A DNA stretch of 64,000 bases from Thermoleophilia bacterium (lineage in GTDB: Bacteria; Actinomycetota; Thermoleophilia; Solirubrobacterales; 70-9): contig JAENXK010000001.1 in NCBI GenBank assembly GCA_016649615.1, positions 1-64,000 on the forward strand, in the 5' to 3' direction. This document shows positions 24,189 to 34,255 of the stretch, one piece after another. Position numbers and translations under genes: made by a program. Every line of letters starts with the position of its first letter. The stretch's first letter is position 1. Below the pieces are notes generated by a model. It was given only the letters and a program-made list of their open reading frames with translations, did no database searches and was not told the DNA's origin.

Positions 24189-25223
24189 ATGAAGCACCGC
24201 CCGATCTTCACCGAAGTCCTGATCCTGAATGCGGCAATGGTCACCCTGGCCACGATCGGCGCGGCGCTCGTCGCGGGACTCAGCTGGGGGCGGGCCGAGG
24301 CGCTGATCCCTCTGGTCGCGATCGCGGTCGGCCTGACCTGTCTGCTGAACGTGGCCCTCCTCCGTCGCCGCTTCAATCCCCTGGAGACCCTGATCGACGA
24401 AATGGAGAAGGTCGACCTCAGCACGCCGGGGGCGAACCTGCCTCCCGGAATCGACGGTAAGGCAGAGACCGAGGAGGTCGAGCGGCTCGAGCTCGCCTTC
24501 CTGAGGATGATGCGCCGGCTCGAGGCCGAACGGCGGCGGAGCTCCAGCGCAGCGCTCGAGGCCCAGGAGGAAGAGCGCGCCCGGGTCGCCCGCGACCTTC
24601 ACGACCAGGTGAACCAGTCGCTGACCGGCGTGCTGCTCAGGCTGGAGGCGGCCCGGGCCACCGCTCCACCCGAGCTGCGGGCCGAGATCGCCGAAACCAG
24701 GGAACTCGCACACCGGGCGATGGATGAGCTGCTCACCGTCGCCCGCCAGCTCCGGCCGACGGCGCTCGACGACCTCGGCCTGCGGGCCGCCATCGGAGGC
24801 CAGGTCGAGCAGTTCCGCCGGCCCGGGGTCGAGACCGGGTTCACCTGCGAAGGGGATCCGGGAGGGCTCGATCCCGACACCCAGCTGGTGATCTACCGGG
24901 TCTGCCAGGAGGCACTCGGCAACGCGATCCGCCACAGCGGGGCCGGGCGGATCGAGGTCACCCTGAAGCAGGATGGCGACCGGGTCGTGCTCGAGGTGAG
25001 CGACGACGGCTCGGGGTTCAGCTTCGCCGAGTCGAATACCGGCCTCGGCCTCGGCGGCATGCGCGAGCGGGCGCTGCTCGCCGGCGGTGAGCTCAACATC
25101 GAGTCCCGCCCGGGACGCGGCACCACGGTGCGGCTGGCCGTGCCTGACCGCAGCAGGGGGGCGGACCGGCGGCAACCAGATCGGGCGGACGCGCGGGAGA
25201 CGGGTCGGGTGGACAGCGCATGA
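24189..25223 (+). CDS. Sensor histidine kinase, NarX/DegS-like (HisKA_3)
   Basis: This membrane kinase of 344 residues has two N-terminal helices (about 9-58) with almost no extracytoplasmic loop. A HAMP-like linker leads to the HisKA_3 phosphoacceptor segment RVARDLHDQVNQSLTGVLL, where the His is phosphorylated. The HATPase domain shows VCQEALGNAIRHSGA (N box), VSDDGSGFSF (G1) and GLGLGGMRERALLAGG (G2). It overlaps its response regulator by 4 nt. The tiny sensor region suggests detection of a membrane or intracellular signal. Confidence 0.93.
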   Translation: MKHRPIFTEVLILNAAMVTLATIGAALVAGLSWGRAEALIPLVAIAVGLTCLLNVALLRRRFNPLETLIDEMEKVDLSTPGANLPPGIDGKAETEEVERLELAFLRMMRRLEAERRRSSSAALEAQEEERARVARDLHDQVNQSLTGVLLRLEAARATAPPELRAEIAETRELAHRAMDELLTVARQLRPTALDDLGLRAAIGGQVEQFRRPGVETGFTCEGDPGGLDPDTQLVIYRVCQEALGNAIRHSGAGRIEVTLKQDGDRVVLEVSDDGSGFSFAESNTGLGLGGMRERALLAGGELNIESRPGRGTTVRLAVPDRSRGADRRQPDRADARETGRVDSA

Positions 25224-25849
25224 GGATCGTGATCGCCGATGACCACGGGATCGTTCGCTCCGGAATCCGTCTGCTGCTCGAGCGCCAGGACGACCTCGAA
25301 GTCGTCGCCGAAGCCGCTGACGGCGTTCAGGCCCGCGACCTGGTGATCAGCGAGCGTCCCGACCTGGCCATCCTCGACGTGAAGATGCCGGGGCTGACCG
25401 GCCTCCAGGTGACGCGCGAGGTCAAGCAGCAGGTGCCCGGGGTGGCGGTCCTGATCCTCTCGATGCACGATGACGAGCGCTACCTGTTCGAGGCGCTCAG
25501 GGCCGGAGCCTCCGGATACGTGCTCAAGTCGCAGGCCGACTCCGACCTGCTGGCGGCGATCGATTCGGTCAGGCGCGACGAGCCCTTTCTCAGCCCGGGT
25601 GCCCAGAGGGCCCTGATCCGCGACCTGCTCGAACGGGGCAGCCACGACGACTCGGGGCTCACCCCGCGCGAAGAGGAGATCGTCAAGCTCGTGGCCGAGG
25701 CGAATACGACCAGGGAGATCGCCGGGATGCTGCACCTCTCCGAGAAAACCGTGGAAAACCACCGAGCCAACGCGATGAAGAAACTCGGCATGAGGGACCG
25801 GGTCGAGCTGGTCCGCTTCGCGATTCGGCAGGGTTTGATCGAGCCGTGA
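25220..25849 (+). CDS. NarL/LuxR-type response regulator
   Basis: This DNA-binding regulator of 209 residues has an N-terminal receiver with the acidic pair near IADDHG, the phospho-acceptor Asp in AILDVKMPGLTGLQV, and Lys in GYVLKSQAD. The C-terminal LuxR helix-turn-helix is LTPREEEIVKLVAEANTTREIAGMLHLSEKTVENHRANAMKKL. It is coupled by ATGA overlap to the upstream kinase and by GTGA overlap to the downstream acetyltransferase, a possible clue to its regulon. Confidence 0.95.
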   Translation: MRIVIADDHGIVRSGIRLLLERQDDLEVVAEAADGVQARDLVISERPDLAILDVKMPGLTGLQVTREVKQQVPGVAVLILSMHDDERYLFEALRAGASGYVLKSQADSDLLAAIDSVRRDEPFLSPGAQRALIRDLLERGSHDDSGLTPREEEIVKLVAEANTTREIAGMLHLSEKTVENHRANAMKKLGMRDRVELVRFAIRQGLIEP

Positions 25850-26550
25850 CGGCTGACCGCGCCGAAGCCATCGCAGCCCCGGGCGGGGCGGAGCAACCCG
25901 CCCCCGCAAACGAACGAGTGACGCTCGCCCCGGGGATCGAGTTCCTGATCCGGCCCATCCGGCCGACCGACAAGCACCTGATGACCACCGGATTCGAGGA
26001 GCTCACGCCTCAGACCAGGTTCCAGCGCTTCTTCGCCCCGGTCGCCAGGCTCAGTTCGAGCGATCTGGCCTACCTGACGGAAATCGACCACGTCGACCAT
26101 GAGGCCCTGATCGCGATCGACCCGGAGGACGGCGCGCTCGTCGGCGTCGCCCGATATGTCCGGACCCGGCCACCGAACGAAGCCGAAGTGGCGATCATCG
26201 TGGCCGACGCCTGGCACGGGAAGGGGGTCGGCACAGCCCTGCTCACCCGTCTGGCCCGCCGGGCGGCCGATGAAGGGGTCGAGTTCTTCCTGGCCCTGGT
26301 CCTGGTCGAGAACAATTCGGCCCGGGAGCTCTTCGAGGGACTGGTGCCGGGAATGAGCGAAACATCTCATTCCAGTCCGGGCCAGGTCGAGGTCCGGATC
26401 GAGCTGCCGCGACCGGGTGGATTCGAGGGATCGGCCCTGGCCCGGATCTTCAGCTCCTCGGCCGGTGGAACGCTTACCGTTTCGCCCTGGCGACGCCTGA
26501 GGCGCCGTCTGATGCGGAATCGGCGCCGGCGGCAGAAGAAACCTGACTAA
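25846..26550 (+). CDS. GNAT-family N-acetyltransferase
   Basis: This acetyl-CoA-dependent acyltransferase has 234 residues. The N-terminus has FLIRPIRPTDKHLM, typical of the GNAT modules that acetylate proteins such as acetyl-CoA synthetase. The acetyl-CoA loop is in IIVADAWHGKGVGTALLTRLARRA. The C-terminus is very basic (WRRLRRRLMRNRRRR), suggesting nucleic-acid or membrane contact. It is translated in tandem with the two-component genes (GTGA overlap). Substrate unknown. Confidence 0.85.
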   Translation: MTADRAEAIAAPGGAEQPAPANERVTLAPGIEFLIRPIRPTDKHLMTTGFEELTPQTRFQRFFAPVARLSSSDLAYLTEIDHVDHEALIAIDPEDGALVGVARYVRTRPPNEAEVAIIVADAWHGKGVGTALLTRLARRAADEGVEFFLALVLVENNSARELFEGLVPGMSETSHSSPGQVEVRIELPRPGGFEGSALARIFSSSAGGTLTVSPWRRLRRRLMRNRRRRQKKPD

Positions 26551-26569
26551 TGCTCTAGGATTTGATTTC

Positions 26570-27040
26570 ATGCTGTTTTCGACCAAAGCCGAGTACGGGG
26601 TCCGCCTGATGGTGGAGCTGGGCCGGCAGCCCGATTCGGGGCCGGTTTCACTGGGCGCGGTGGCCGAGGTCGAGCGCCTTCCGCTCTCTTACCTGGAGCA
26701 CTTGGTGGCGAAACTCCGCCGGGCCGAACTGGTCACTTCGACCCGCGGGGCGAGGGGCGGCTACAGCCTGGCCCGGCCGGCTGGGCAGATCACGATGCTC
26801 GAAGTGGTCGAGTCACTCGAGGGGCAGATTGCCCCGATGGAGTGCTTTCACGAGAGCCCGGAGGGCAAGGTCCTCTGCTCACACGAGGCCGACAGCGACC
26901 GGGCCTGCGCGACCAAACTGCTCTGGACCCGGGTTCAGGGCGGGGTCAACAAGGCTCTGGCCGGGACCACCCTGGCCGAACTGGTCGAGTTTTCCGGTCC
27001 GATCGAAGAAAGCCGGCAGGCCGTCGGCAGCCCCGCCTGA
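26570..27040 (+). CDS. Rrf2-family iron-sulfur-type transcription regulator
   Basis: This winged-helix regulator of 156 residues has the Rrf2 N-terminus (MLFSTKAEYGVRLMVELGRQ), recognition helix region LPLSYLEHLVAKLRRAELV and wing STRGARGGYSLARP. Three cysteines lie at about 90-110 (ECFHESPEGKVLC ... RAC), as in the IscR/RsrR/NsrR group that binds an Fe-S cluster. It lies 42 nt before sufC, so it is the likely regulator of the SUF genes. A TAGGAT -10-like hexamer about 8 nt before the ATG hints at a leaderless mRNA. Confidence 0.9.
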   Translation: MLFSTKAEYGVRLMVELGRQPDSGPVSLGAVAEVERLPLSYLEHLVAKLRRAELVTSTRGARGGYSLARPAGQITMLEVVESLEGQIAPMECFHESPEGKVLCSHEADSDRACATKLLWTRVQGGVNKALAGTTLAELVEFSGPIEESRQAVGSPA

Positions 27041-27082
27041 CCAGCGACAGAATCCAACGCAACACGAAACGGAGCCATTCTC

Positions 27083-27850
27083 TTGGCAGAGCTAGAGATC
27101 AGAAATCTTCACGTCAGCGTCGAGGACAAAGAGATCCTCCGCGGCCTCGACCTCACGGTCGAAAAGGGCAAGATCCATGCCCTGATGGGTCCGAACGGGT
27201 CCGGCAAGTCGACCCTGGCCAACGCGATCATGGGCCACCCCGCACTCGAAATCACTGAAGGCTCGATCCACTTCAACGGTGAGGACATCACCGAGGCCGC
27301 CCCCGACGAGCGTTCGCGGGCCGGCATATTCATGGCATTCCAGTACCCGGTCGCGATCCCCGGGGTCGCGGTGAGCAAGTACCTGCGAACGATCCTCAAC
27401 TCGCACCGCGAGGCCCAGGGCGAGGCCCCGCTCAAAATCCGCGAGTTCGCCGCCAGGGCGCGCGAAGCGATGGAGCTGGCGAACATCCCCCAGGACTTTT
27501 CCAGCCGGTACCTCAACGACGGCTTCTCGGGCGGCGAAAAGAAGCGGATGGAACTGCTCCAGCTGGCGCTGCTCGAACCACAGATGGCGATTCTCGACGA
27601 GACCGACTCCGGGCTCGACATCGATGCCCTGCGCACCGTGGCTGCCGGCATCAACAAGTTCTCTGGGCCCGACATGGGCGCCCTCATCATCACCCACTAC
27701 CAGCGACTCCTCCACATGGTCAAGCCGGATGCGGTCCACGTGATGTATGAAGGCCGGATCGTCAAGGAAGGCGGCGCCGAACTGGTCGACCAACTCGAAT
27801 CCGAAGGCTACGGCTGGATCAAGGAGGAGGTCGAGGCGGGGGCCGCATGA
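27083..27850 (+). CDS. sufC: Fe-S cluster assembly ATPase SufC
   Basis: This ABC-type ATPase of the SufBCD scaffold has 255 residues. Walker A is GPNGSGKSTLANAIMG, the Q-loop lies in FMAFQYPVAIPGV, the signature is DGFSGGEKKRMELLQLALL, and Walker B is MAILDETDSGLDIDALR, the specific SufC variant. It starts with TTG at 27083 after a GGAG Shine-Dalgarno. It overlaps sufS by 4 nt. The partners SufB and SufD are encoded 3.7 kb downstream. Confidence 0.97.
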   Translation: MAELEIRNLHVSVEDKEILRGLDLTVEKGKIHALMGPNGSGKSTLANAIMGHPALEITEGSIHFNGEDITEAAPDERSRAGIFMAFQYPVAIPGVAVSKYLRTILNSHREAQGEAPLKIREFAARAREAMELANIPQDFSSRYLNDGFSGGEKKRMELLQLALLEPQMAILDETDSGLDIDALRTVAAGINKFSGPDMGALIITHYQRLLHMVKPDAVHVMYEGRIVKEGGAELVDQLESEGYGWIKEEVEAGAA

Positions 27851-29121
27851 CCTCCCCGGCCCCGACCTCCGCGGCCTCCCCGGTCCGGGCAGGAAACAGG
27901 TCGCTGGAATCGATCCGGGCCGAGTTTCCGATCCTCGAGCGCCAGGTCAAAGGCGAGCCTCTGGCCTACCTCGACAACGGCTCGACCGGCCAGAAACCGG
28001 CCGCGGTGATCGAGACTGTCGACCGCTTCTATCGCGAGCACAACGCCAACGTGCACCGCGGGGTCCACACTCTTTCGGAGGAGGCGACTGCGCTCTACGA
28101 GGGAGCCCGGCAGACGGTCGCGAATCACATCGGCGCCGACTCCCGCGAAATCGTCTTCACCCACAACGCCACGGCCGCTCTCAATCTGGCCGCGAGTTCC
28201 TGGGGCCGGGCCAACCTCGGTCCGGGTGACCGCGTCCTGCTGACCGAGATGGAACACCACTCCAACATCGTGCCCTGGTACCTGATCGCCGAACAGACCG
28301 GAGCCGAGCTCGACTGGGTCACGGTCGACGACAGCGGCCGGCTCGACGAGGAGTCCCTCGCCGCCGGCCTTGCCCGCGAACCGAAGATTTTCGCCCTGGC
28401 CCACGTATCGAACGTGCTGGGCACGATAAATCCGGTCGCCACGATCGTCGCCCGGGCAAAGGCCGCCGGGGCGGTCACGGTGATTGACGGAGCCCAGGCC
28501 GCGCCGAAGATGGTGCTCGACATGGCCGCGATCGGAGCCGATTTCTACGCCTTTACCGGACACAAGCTCTACGGCCCCACCGGGATAGGCGTGCTGTACG
28601 GGCGCCGCGAACTGCTCGACGGGATGGAGCCCTTCGAGGGCGGCGGCTCGATGATCAGCAAGGTGAGCAAAGAGAAGATCACCTGGGCCTCGGTCCCCGC
28701 GAAATTCGAGGCGGGAACCCCACCAATCGCCCAGGCGGCCGGTCTCGGAACCGCGGTGGAATGGGTCGACGGGGTCGGCCCGGACAGGATCGCCGAACAC
28801 GAACGCGAACTGACCGCCTACGCCCTGCCCCGCCTGGCCGAGGTTCCCGGCATGACCCTGTTCGGACCCCCCGATACCACCGACCGGGCGGGGATCATCT
28901 CGTTCGACCTGGACGGCGTGCACCCGCATGACGTGGCCGAGATCCTCGACCGCCACGGCGTCGCGGTCCGGGCCGGCCACCACTGCGCCCAGGTCCTGAT
29001 GAAGAGGCTCGACGTAGCGGCCACCACCAGAGCCAGCTTCGCCGTCTTCAATACCACCGAGGAGATCGACCGCCTGATCGAGGCCCTTCACGACGCCCGC
29101 CGCATATTCGGGCTTCAGTAG
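27847..29121 (+). CDS. sufS: Cysteine desulfurase SufS (class V aminotransferase fold)
   Basis: This PLP enzyme releases sulfur from cysteine for Fe-S assembly, passing it to SufU. The 424 residues show FPILERQVKGEPLAYLDNG, the EHHSNIVPWYLI region with the PLP-stacking histidine, the PLP-lysine in AFTGHKLYGPTGIGVLYG, and the active-site cysteine in VRAGHHCAQVLMKRL, with the short loop typical of SufS (group II). ATG at 27847 overlaps the sufC stop. Confidence 0.96.
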   Translation: MTSPAPTSAASPVRAGNRSLESIRAEFPILERQVKGEPLAYLDNGSTGQKPAAVIETVDRFYREHNANVHRGVHTLSEEATALYEGARQTVANHIGADSREIVFTHNATAALNLAASSWGRANLGPGDRVLLTEMEHHSNIVPWYLIAEQTGAELDWVTVDDSGRLDEESLAAGLAREPKIFALAHVSNVLGTINPVATIVARAKAAGAVTVIDGAQAAPKMVLDMAAIGADFYAFTGHKLYGPTGIGVLYGRRELLDGMEPFEGGGSMISKVSKEKITWASVPAKFEAGTPPIAQAAGLGTAVEWVDGVGPDRIAEHERELTAYALPRLAEVPGMTLFGPPDTTDRAGIISFDLDGVHPHDVAEILDRHGVAVRAGHHCAQVLMKRLDVAATTRASFAVFNTTEEIDRLIEALHDARRIFGLQ

Positions 29122-29161
29122 CCAACGTCAGATTCACGGCCCGGGAACAGACCCTTCTCCC

Positions 29162-29437
29162 ATGGATAGCTTTCCCGAAGAAGACGTTGCCGCCGGCCGT
29201 GCCGATCGGACACTCCAACAGGAGCATTCCCCGGACGAACTCGGTCCGGAGATGAGGGCCGAATTCGAACAGGTTCGCCTGAGGAGGATTGAAGAGGGCT
29301 TCAGCGAGGGGATCCTATGGATCTACTTTCGCTCACCCGAAGAAACCTGGCAGGCCCTGTACGGTCGCGAAGGTTGGCTGCTCTACGATCCCGCGACGGG
29401 GACACAGCTTGACTTCAGGCTGACGGTCATGAACTGA
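29162..29437 (+). CDS. Small acidic hypothetical protein
   Basis: A 91-residue soluble protein with an acidic N-terminus (SFPEEDVAAG) followed by RAEFEQVRLRRIEEGFSEG and a beta-rich end (WQALYGREGWLLYDPATGTQLDF). I do not recognise the family. It starts with ATG at 29162, 40 nt after sufS, and could be co-transcribed with the SUF genes. The aromatic C-terminal half resembles small immunity-type or stress proteins only superficially. Confidence 0.55.
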   Translation: MDSFPEEDVAAGRADRTLQQEHSPDELGPEMRAEFEQVRLRRIEEGFSEGILWIYFRSPEETWQALYGREGWLLYDPATGTQLDFRLTVMN

Positions 29438-29625
29438 CAATCCGGCCGGGCCACGATCGGACCGCCGTAAACCCGGCCTCCGGCGCCTTGCCCCACCTAC
29501 TCCTGCTGTCCAGAGTCCCTTCCAGAGACGGCCTGACCGGCCGCGTCCTCGATCCTGAGCCGCAGCTTGAGGGCCCGGTCTACTTTCGCGACCGAATACC
29601 GGAACGGGTACTCCTCGAACCAGTA

Positions 29626-29934
29626 TTAGACCTCATCGCCACCGTTGAACCAGACCACATTTCCGCTGTTGGTAGGCTCCGGCAGGTTCTCTTCGGGAAC
29701 CGGACCGAACGAAAAGATGAACCTGCTCTTCAGGCCGTCCTTCGACGTCGCGAATCCCCGAACCAGCCCCGGACGCGCCTCATTCTCCGGCAGCAGGCTC
29801 ACTTCGGGCTTAAGCTCTTCCATCTCCTCCCTGAACTCGCCCGCGTTGTCCTCCGGGGTGGCGGTCCCGCATCCGAAGACAAGGGAAAGACCGATCAAAA
29901 GCGCGGCGCCGGTGACCAGCACGCCTCCGGACAT
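29626..29934 (-). CDS. Putative lipoprotein, likely truncated by an in-frame stop
   Basis: The 102-residue product has a signal sequence ending in lipobox LSLVFGC (Cys about 22) and a globular part ending VVWFNGGDEV. A TAA (29628-29626) ends the frame, but the same frame stays protein-like for 42 more codons (YWFEEYPFRYSVAKVDRAL ...) up to a TAG at 29499-29497. The intact gene was therefore probably 29497-29934 (about 144 residues). The ATG overlaps the rpiA stop (TGATG), so it is co-transcribed with rpiA. Function unknown. Confidence 0.6.
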   Translation of the reverse strand: MSGGVLVTGAALLIGLSLVFGCGTATPEDNAGEFREEMEELKPEVSLLPENEARPGLVRGFATSKDGLKSRFIFSFGPVPEENLPEPTNSGNVVWFNGGDEV

Positions 29935-30665
29935 CAGGCGGAATCCGTCCCGCCGGCGGTCGGTCCGACGAGGGTCGGCCCGTAGCCCTGGAACAGGCCG
30001 GACTCAATCACGCCGGTGATCGACTTGATCGCAAGTTCGAGGCCATCGGCGATGTCGTAGAACCGGCAGTCGATGATCACGTTGCCCATTTCCGTGATCA
30101 CGGGACCATCCTTCCCCTCCCCCTTTCGGATCTCGAGTCCGGACGGGCCGAGTCTCTCAAGCGCAGGGATGACCACCGGCAGGGCCAGGGGAACGACCTC
30201 GACCGGCACCGGAAACTTCCCACCGAGCCGGTCGACCCGCTTCGACTGATCGACGATGATCCGCCGGTCCGCGCTCGCCCGGAACAGCGTCTTCTCGCGA
30301 AACAGCGCGCCGCCGCGACCCTTGATCAGGTCACCGGCTGGATTGACCTCATCAGCCCCGTCGAACAGCCAGTCCGGGCGCGAGGCCGTCAGGTCGCCAA
30401 CCTCGAGCCCCAGTCCGGCGATCGTCAGCTGGACTTCGATCGAGGTCGGAATCAGCGTAACCTTCGCCAGATCTCCGCTGGCGACCCGGTCGGCGATCGC
30501 GTGAATCGCGAGGAAAGCGGTACTGCCCGAGCCGGCTCCAATCACCTGACCGGATTCGACCTGGGCGGCGAGGCTACGGGACACCTCGAGCTTGGCATCG
30601 TAGTTGGAGATCGAACTCCGGTCGAAGGTCTCGAACGGAACAAGGGGCGATTTTGGAGTGACCAT
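29934..30665 (-). CDS. rpiA: Ribose-5-phosphate isomerase A
   Basis: RpiA interconverts ribose 5-phosphate and ribulose 5-phosphate in the pentose phosphate pathway. Motifs over 243 residues are VIGAGSGSTAFLAI (phosphate loop), the PTSIEVQ segment, LFDGADEVNPAGDLIKGRGGAL (catalytic acid region) and DQSKRVDRLGGKFPVPVEVVP. The last ends with the characteristic lysine-proline stretch. It lies divergently 55 nt from sufU, splitting the SUF locus into two transcripts. GTG start at 30665 (inferred from the conserved N-terminus). Confidence 0.93.
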   Translation of the reverse strand: MVTPKSPLVPFETFDRSSISNYDAKLEVSRSLAAQVESGQVIGAGSGSTAFLAIHAIADRVASGDLAKVTLIPTSIEVQLTIAGLGLEVGDLTASRPDWLFDGADEVNPAGDLIKGRGGALFREKTLFRASADRRIIVDQSKRVDRLGGKFPVPVEVVPLALPVVIPALERLGPSGLEIRKGEGKDGPVITEMGNVIIDCRFYDIADGLELAIKSITGVIESGLFQGYGPTLVGPTAGGTDSA

Positions 30666-30719
30666 TGCCGATCCAGCATGGCAAGTTGCCCGGATAGACG
30701 TTCAGTTACGCTCACTCGA

Positions 30720-31106
30720 GTGGAAGAGCTATACCGGGAACAGATCCTCGAGCACTACAAGCGGCCGCACAATTTCGGCCGGCTGGACGACCCCGACCTC
30801 GAGTTCGAAGACACGAATCCCTTTTGCGGCGACGAGCAGCACGTGACCATCCGGCTTGACGACGACGACCGGGTGGCCGAGGTCCTGTTCGACGGCAAGG
30901 GCTGCGCGATCTCGACCGCCGCCACCTCGATGCTGACCGACGAGCTGGTCGGCAAGAGCCGCGACGAGCTGATCCTGATGCCGAAGGAGTTCGTGCTCGA
31001 GCTGCTCGGGATCGACATCTCGGCGACCCGGATGAAGTGCGCCCTGCTCGGACTCAAGGTGGTCAAGGGTGCCAGCCTCGGCAAAACCGCCGAGTGGGAC
31101 GAATAA
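30720..31106 (+). CDS. sufU: Fe-S assembly sulfur-transfer protein SufU
   Basis: SufU is a zinc-containing IscU-like protein that accepts sulfur from SufS. The 128 residues contain LYREQILEHYKRPHNFGRL, then the three ligand cysteines in TNPFCGDEQH, GKGCAIS and MKCALLGLK, with the SufU-specific long insertion between the second and third (EFVLELLGIDISATR). Start GTG 30720 begins the conserved family N-terminus VEELYREQ; sequence upstream in frame is not conserved. It heads the second SUF transcript. Confidence 0.93.
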   Translation: MEELYREQILEHYKRPHNFGRLDDPDLEFEDTNPFCGDEQHVTIRLDDDDRVAEVLFDGKGCAISTAATSMLTDELVGKSRDELILMPKEFVLELLGIDISATRMKCALLGLKVVKGASLGKTAEWDE

Positions 31107-31160
31107 GGCATGCCTAAGGCCAAAACCGGCCTCCTGATCCGCCGCCCGGGCGACCGGAAC

Positions 31161-31182
31161 GGCTAGTATCTAATTCCTAGCC
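31161..31182. promoter_or_regulatory. Inverted repeat ahead of the Rieske-sufBD transcript
   Basis: GGCTAG (31161-31166) and CTAGCC (31177-31182) are perfect complements separated by 10 AT-rich bases (TATCTAATTC). The stretch sits 33 nt before the Rieske start in an otherwise GC-rich region. It could be an operator for the Rrf2 regulator or an overlapping promoter; nothing in the sequence proves either. Confidence 0.4.
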
Positions 31183-31215
31183 TGCTTGTCGGCTTAGGTG
31201 GCTGGAGTCACAACC

Positions 31216-31542
31216 TTGAGTACCGAAGAGAAAACATCCATTCCCGTCTGTCCGGCCTCGGAACTGAGCCGGGGGGAACGCCGCATCATCGAGCATGAAG
31301 GCGAGCCGATCGCTGTGTTCAACTGTGACGGTGACCTGCTGGCAATCGAGGACCGCTGCTCGCATGACGACGGGCCGCTGGCCGAAGGCAACTGGAACCC
31401 CGAAGAATGCACAGTCGAGTGCCCCCGGCACGGCTCGATCTTCGACCTGCACACCGGCAGGCCGAAAACATTGCCGGCCTTTCAGCCGGTCCGAACTTTT
31501 ACGGTCGAGATCATCGACGACACGATCACCCTGGAGGTCTGA
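31216..31542 (+). CDS. Rieske [2Fe-2S] ferredoxin (NirD/BphA3-like)
   Basis: This is a small electron-transfer protein of about 108 residues. The Rieske ligands are CSH in [12 protein letters not shown] and CPRHGS in [17 protein letters not shown], a C-x-H ... C-x2-H pattern. It sits between sufU and sufB, a placement seen in actinobacterial SUF loci, where it may supply electrons to cluster assembly (inference). I place the start at TTG 31216, which has GGAG about 8 nt upstream; a GTG at 31198 is the alternative. The stop is 2 nt before sufB. Confidence 0.9.
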   Translation: MSTEEKTSIPVCPASELSRGERRIIEHEGEPIAVFNCDGDLLAIEDRCSHDDGPLAEGNWNPEECTVECPRHGSIFDLHTGRPKTLPAFQPVRTFTVEIIDDTITLEV

Positions 31543-31544
31543 GC

Positions 31545-32970
<1,426 letters not shown>

Positions 32971-32978
<8 letters not shown>

Positions 32979-34137
32979 CCCGACCGTGACCGAACCCGAT
33001 TGGCTGAGCGAGCGGCGCCGACAGGGCGCCGCTTTGATCGAGAGCCTCCCCCTTCCCGACAAAAAGACCAAGGGCTGGGAGTTCACCGACCTCGGCCGGC
33101 TGGAACTCGACTCATACGAGCCCGCCCCGGCCGGGGCGGCCATCACCGGTGGCAGCGACGAAATCGTGGTCATGGACCTGGCCGAAGCCCTGGCCGCACA
33201 CGCCGAACTGCTCGGCGACCGGCTCGGCTCGCTGGTGCCGGCCGAGGACCCGTTCGTCGCCCGCAACGAGGCCGGCTGGTCGGACGGGGTGCTGGTCTAC
33301 GTGCCGCACAACGTCGAATGCGATAAGCCGATCAAAGTCGAGCTCGAGCTGGACACCCCCGGCGCCGCGGTCAACTGGCGGACCCTGATCGTGCTCGAAG
33401 AAGGAGCCCGGGCGGAAGTCTGGGAGCACTACGGCTCCCAGAGCGACGAGACCGACACCCTGCTCAACTCGGTGGTCGAGATCGCGGTCGGGCCGGCGGC
33501 AAAACTCCACTACGTCGCCACCCAGGACCTCTCCGAGAAGGCCTGGCTGTTTTCTTCCCAGCGGGCCCAGGTCGAGCGCGACGGCAGCCTCGACTGGGCC
33601 ACCCTCGGTTTCGGCGGCGGCAACGGCAAGGTCCGCATGACCACCAACCTGGCCGGCCAGGGCTCTGAGGCCCGGGTCACCGGCGGTTACGCCAGCGGCA
33701 ACGGCCAGCACCTCGATTACGACACCCTGCAGGAGCACGCCGCCGAGAACACCTTCTCCGACCTCGCCTTCCGCGGCGTCCTGGCCGACCACTCGACCGC
33801 GGTCTGGCGGGGCATGATCAAGGTCGACGAAGGCGCCCAGCAGACCGACGCCTTCCAGGAGTGCCGCAACATGCTGCTCTCGACCGACGCCCACGCCGAC
33901 GCGATCCCCGGTCTGGAGATCCTCGCCGACGACGTGCGCTGCACCCACGCCGCGGCGATCGCCCAGGTCGACGAGGGCCAGCTCTTTTATCTGAACTCCC
34001 GCGGCCTCAACCAGGCCGAGGCCCGCTCCCTGATCATCGAAGGTTTCCTGCAATCGCTGGTCGAGCGCCTCGGTGACGGGCCGATCCGCGAAGAGATAGC
34101 GGCCGCCCTTGAGAAGCGGCTCGAACAGATCCTCTGA
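32971..34137 (+). CDS. sufD: Fe-S cluster assembly subunit SufD
   Basis: SufD is the SufB paralogue of the SufBCD complex. The 388 residues have [16 protein letters not shown] near the N-terminus, a right-handed beta-helix core, and the C-terminal [37 protein letters not shown] with the conserved His region. It starts at TTG 32971 inside the sufB 3' end and ends the operon. Spacing and order (sufU-Rieske-sufB-sufD) make co-expression with sufC at 27083 dependent on a second promoter. Confidence 0.96.
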
Positions 34138-34255
34138 CGCATAGGGCCTGAGCGCCCGGAGGCTTTTGCCAGAACCGGCTCCCCGGAGCCTCCTGCTGCT
34201 ATCCTCGGTGAATACCATAAATCCTGATCTGAAATCCTGTGATTGAAAGGAAGAC

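Noticed and set aside
27808-29091. A 427-codon minus-strand frame across sufS
   Set aside because: It is antisense to sufS, which carries all PLP and cysteine motifs; no family signal was seen in the reverse frame.
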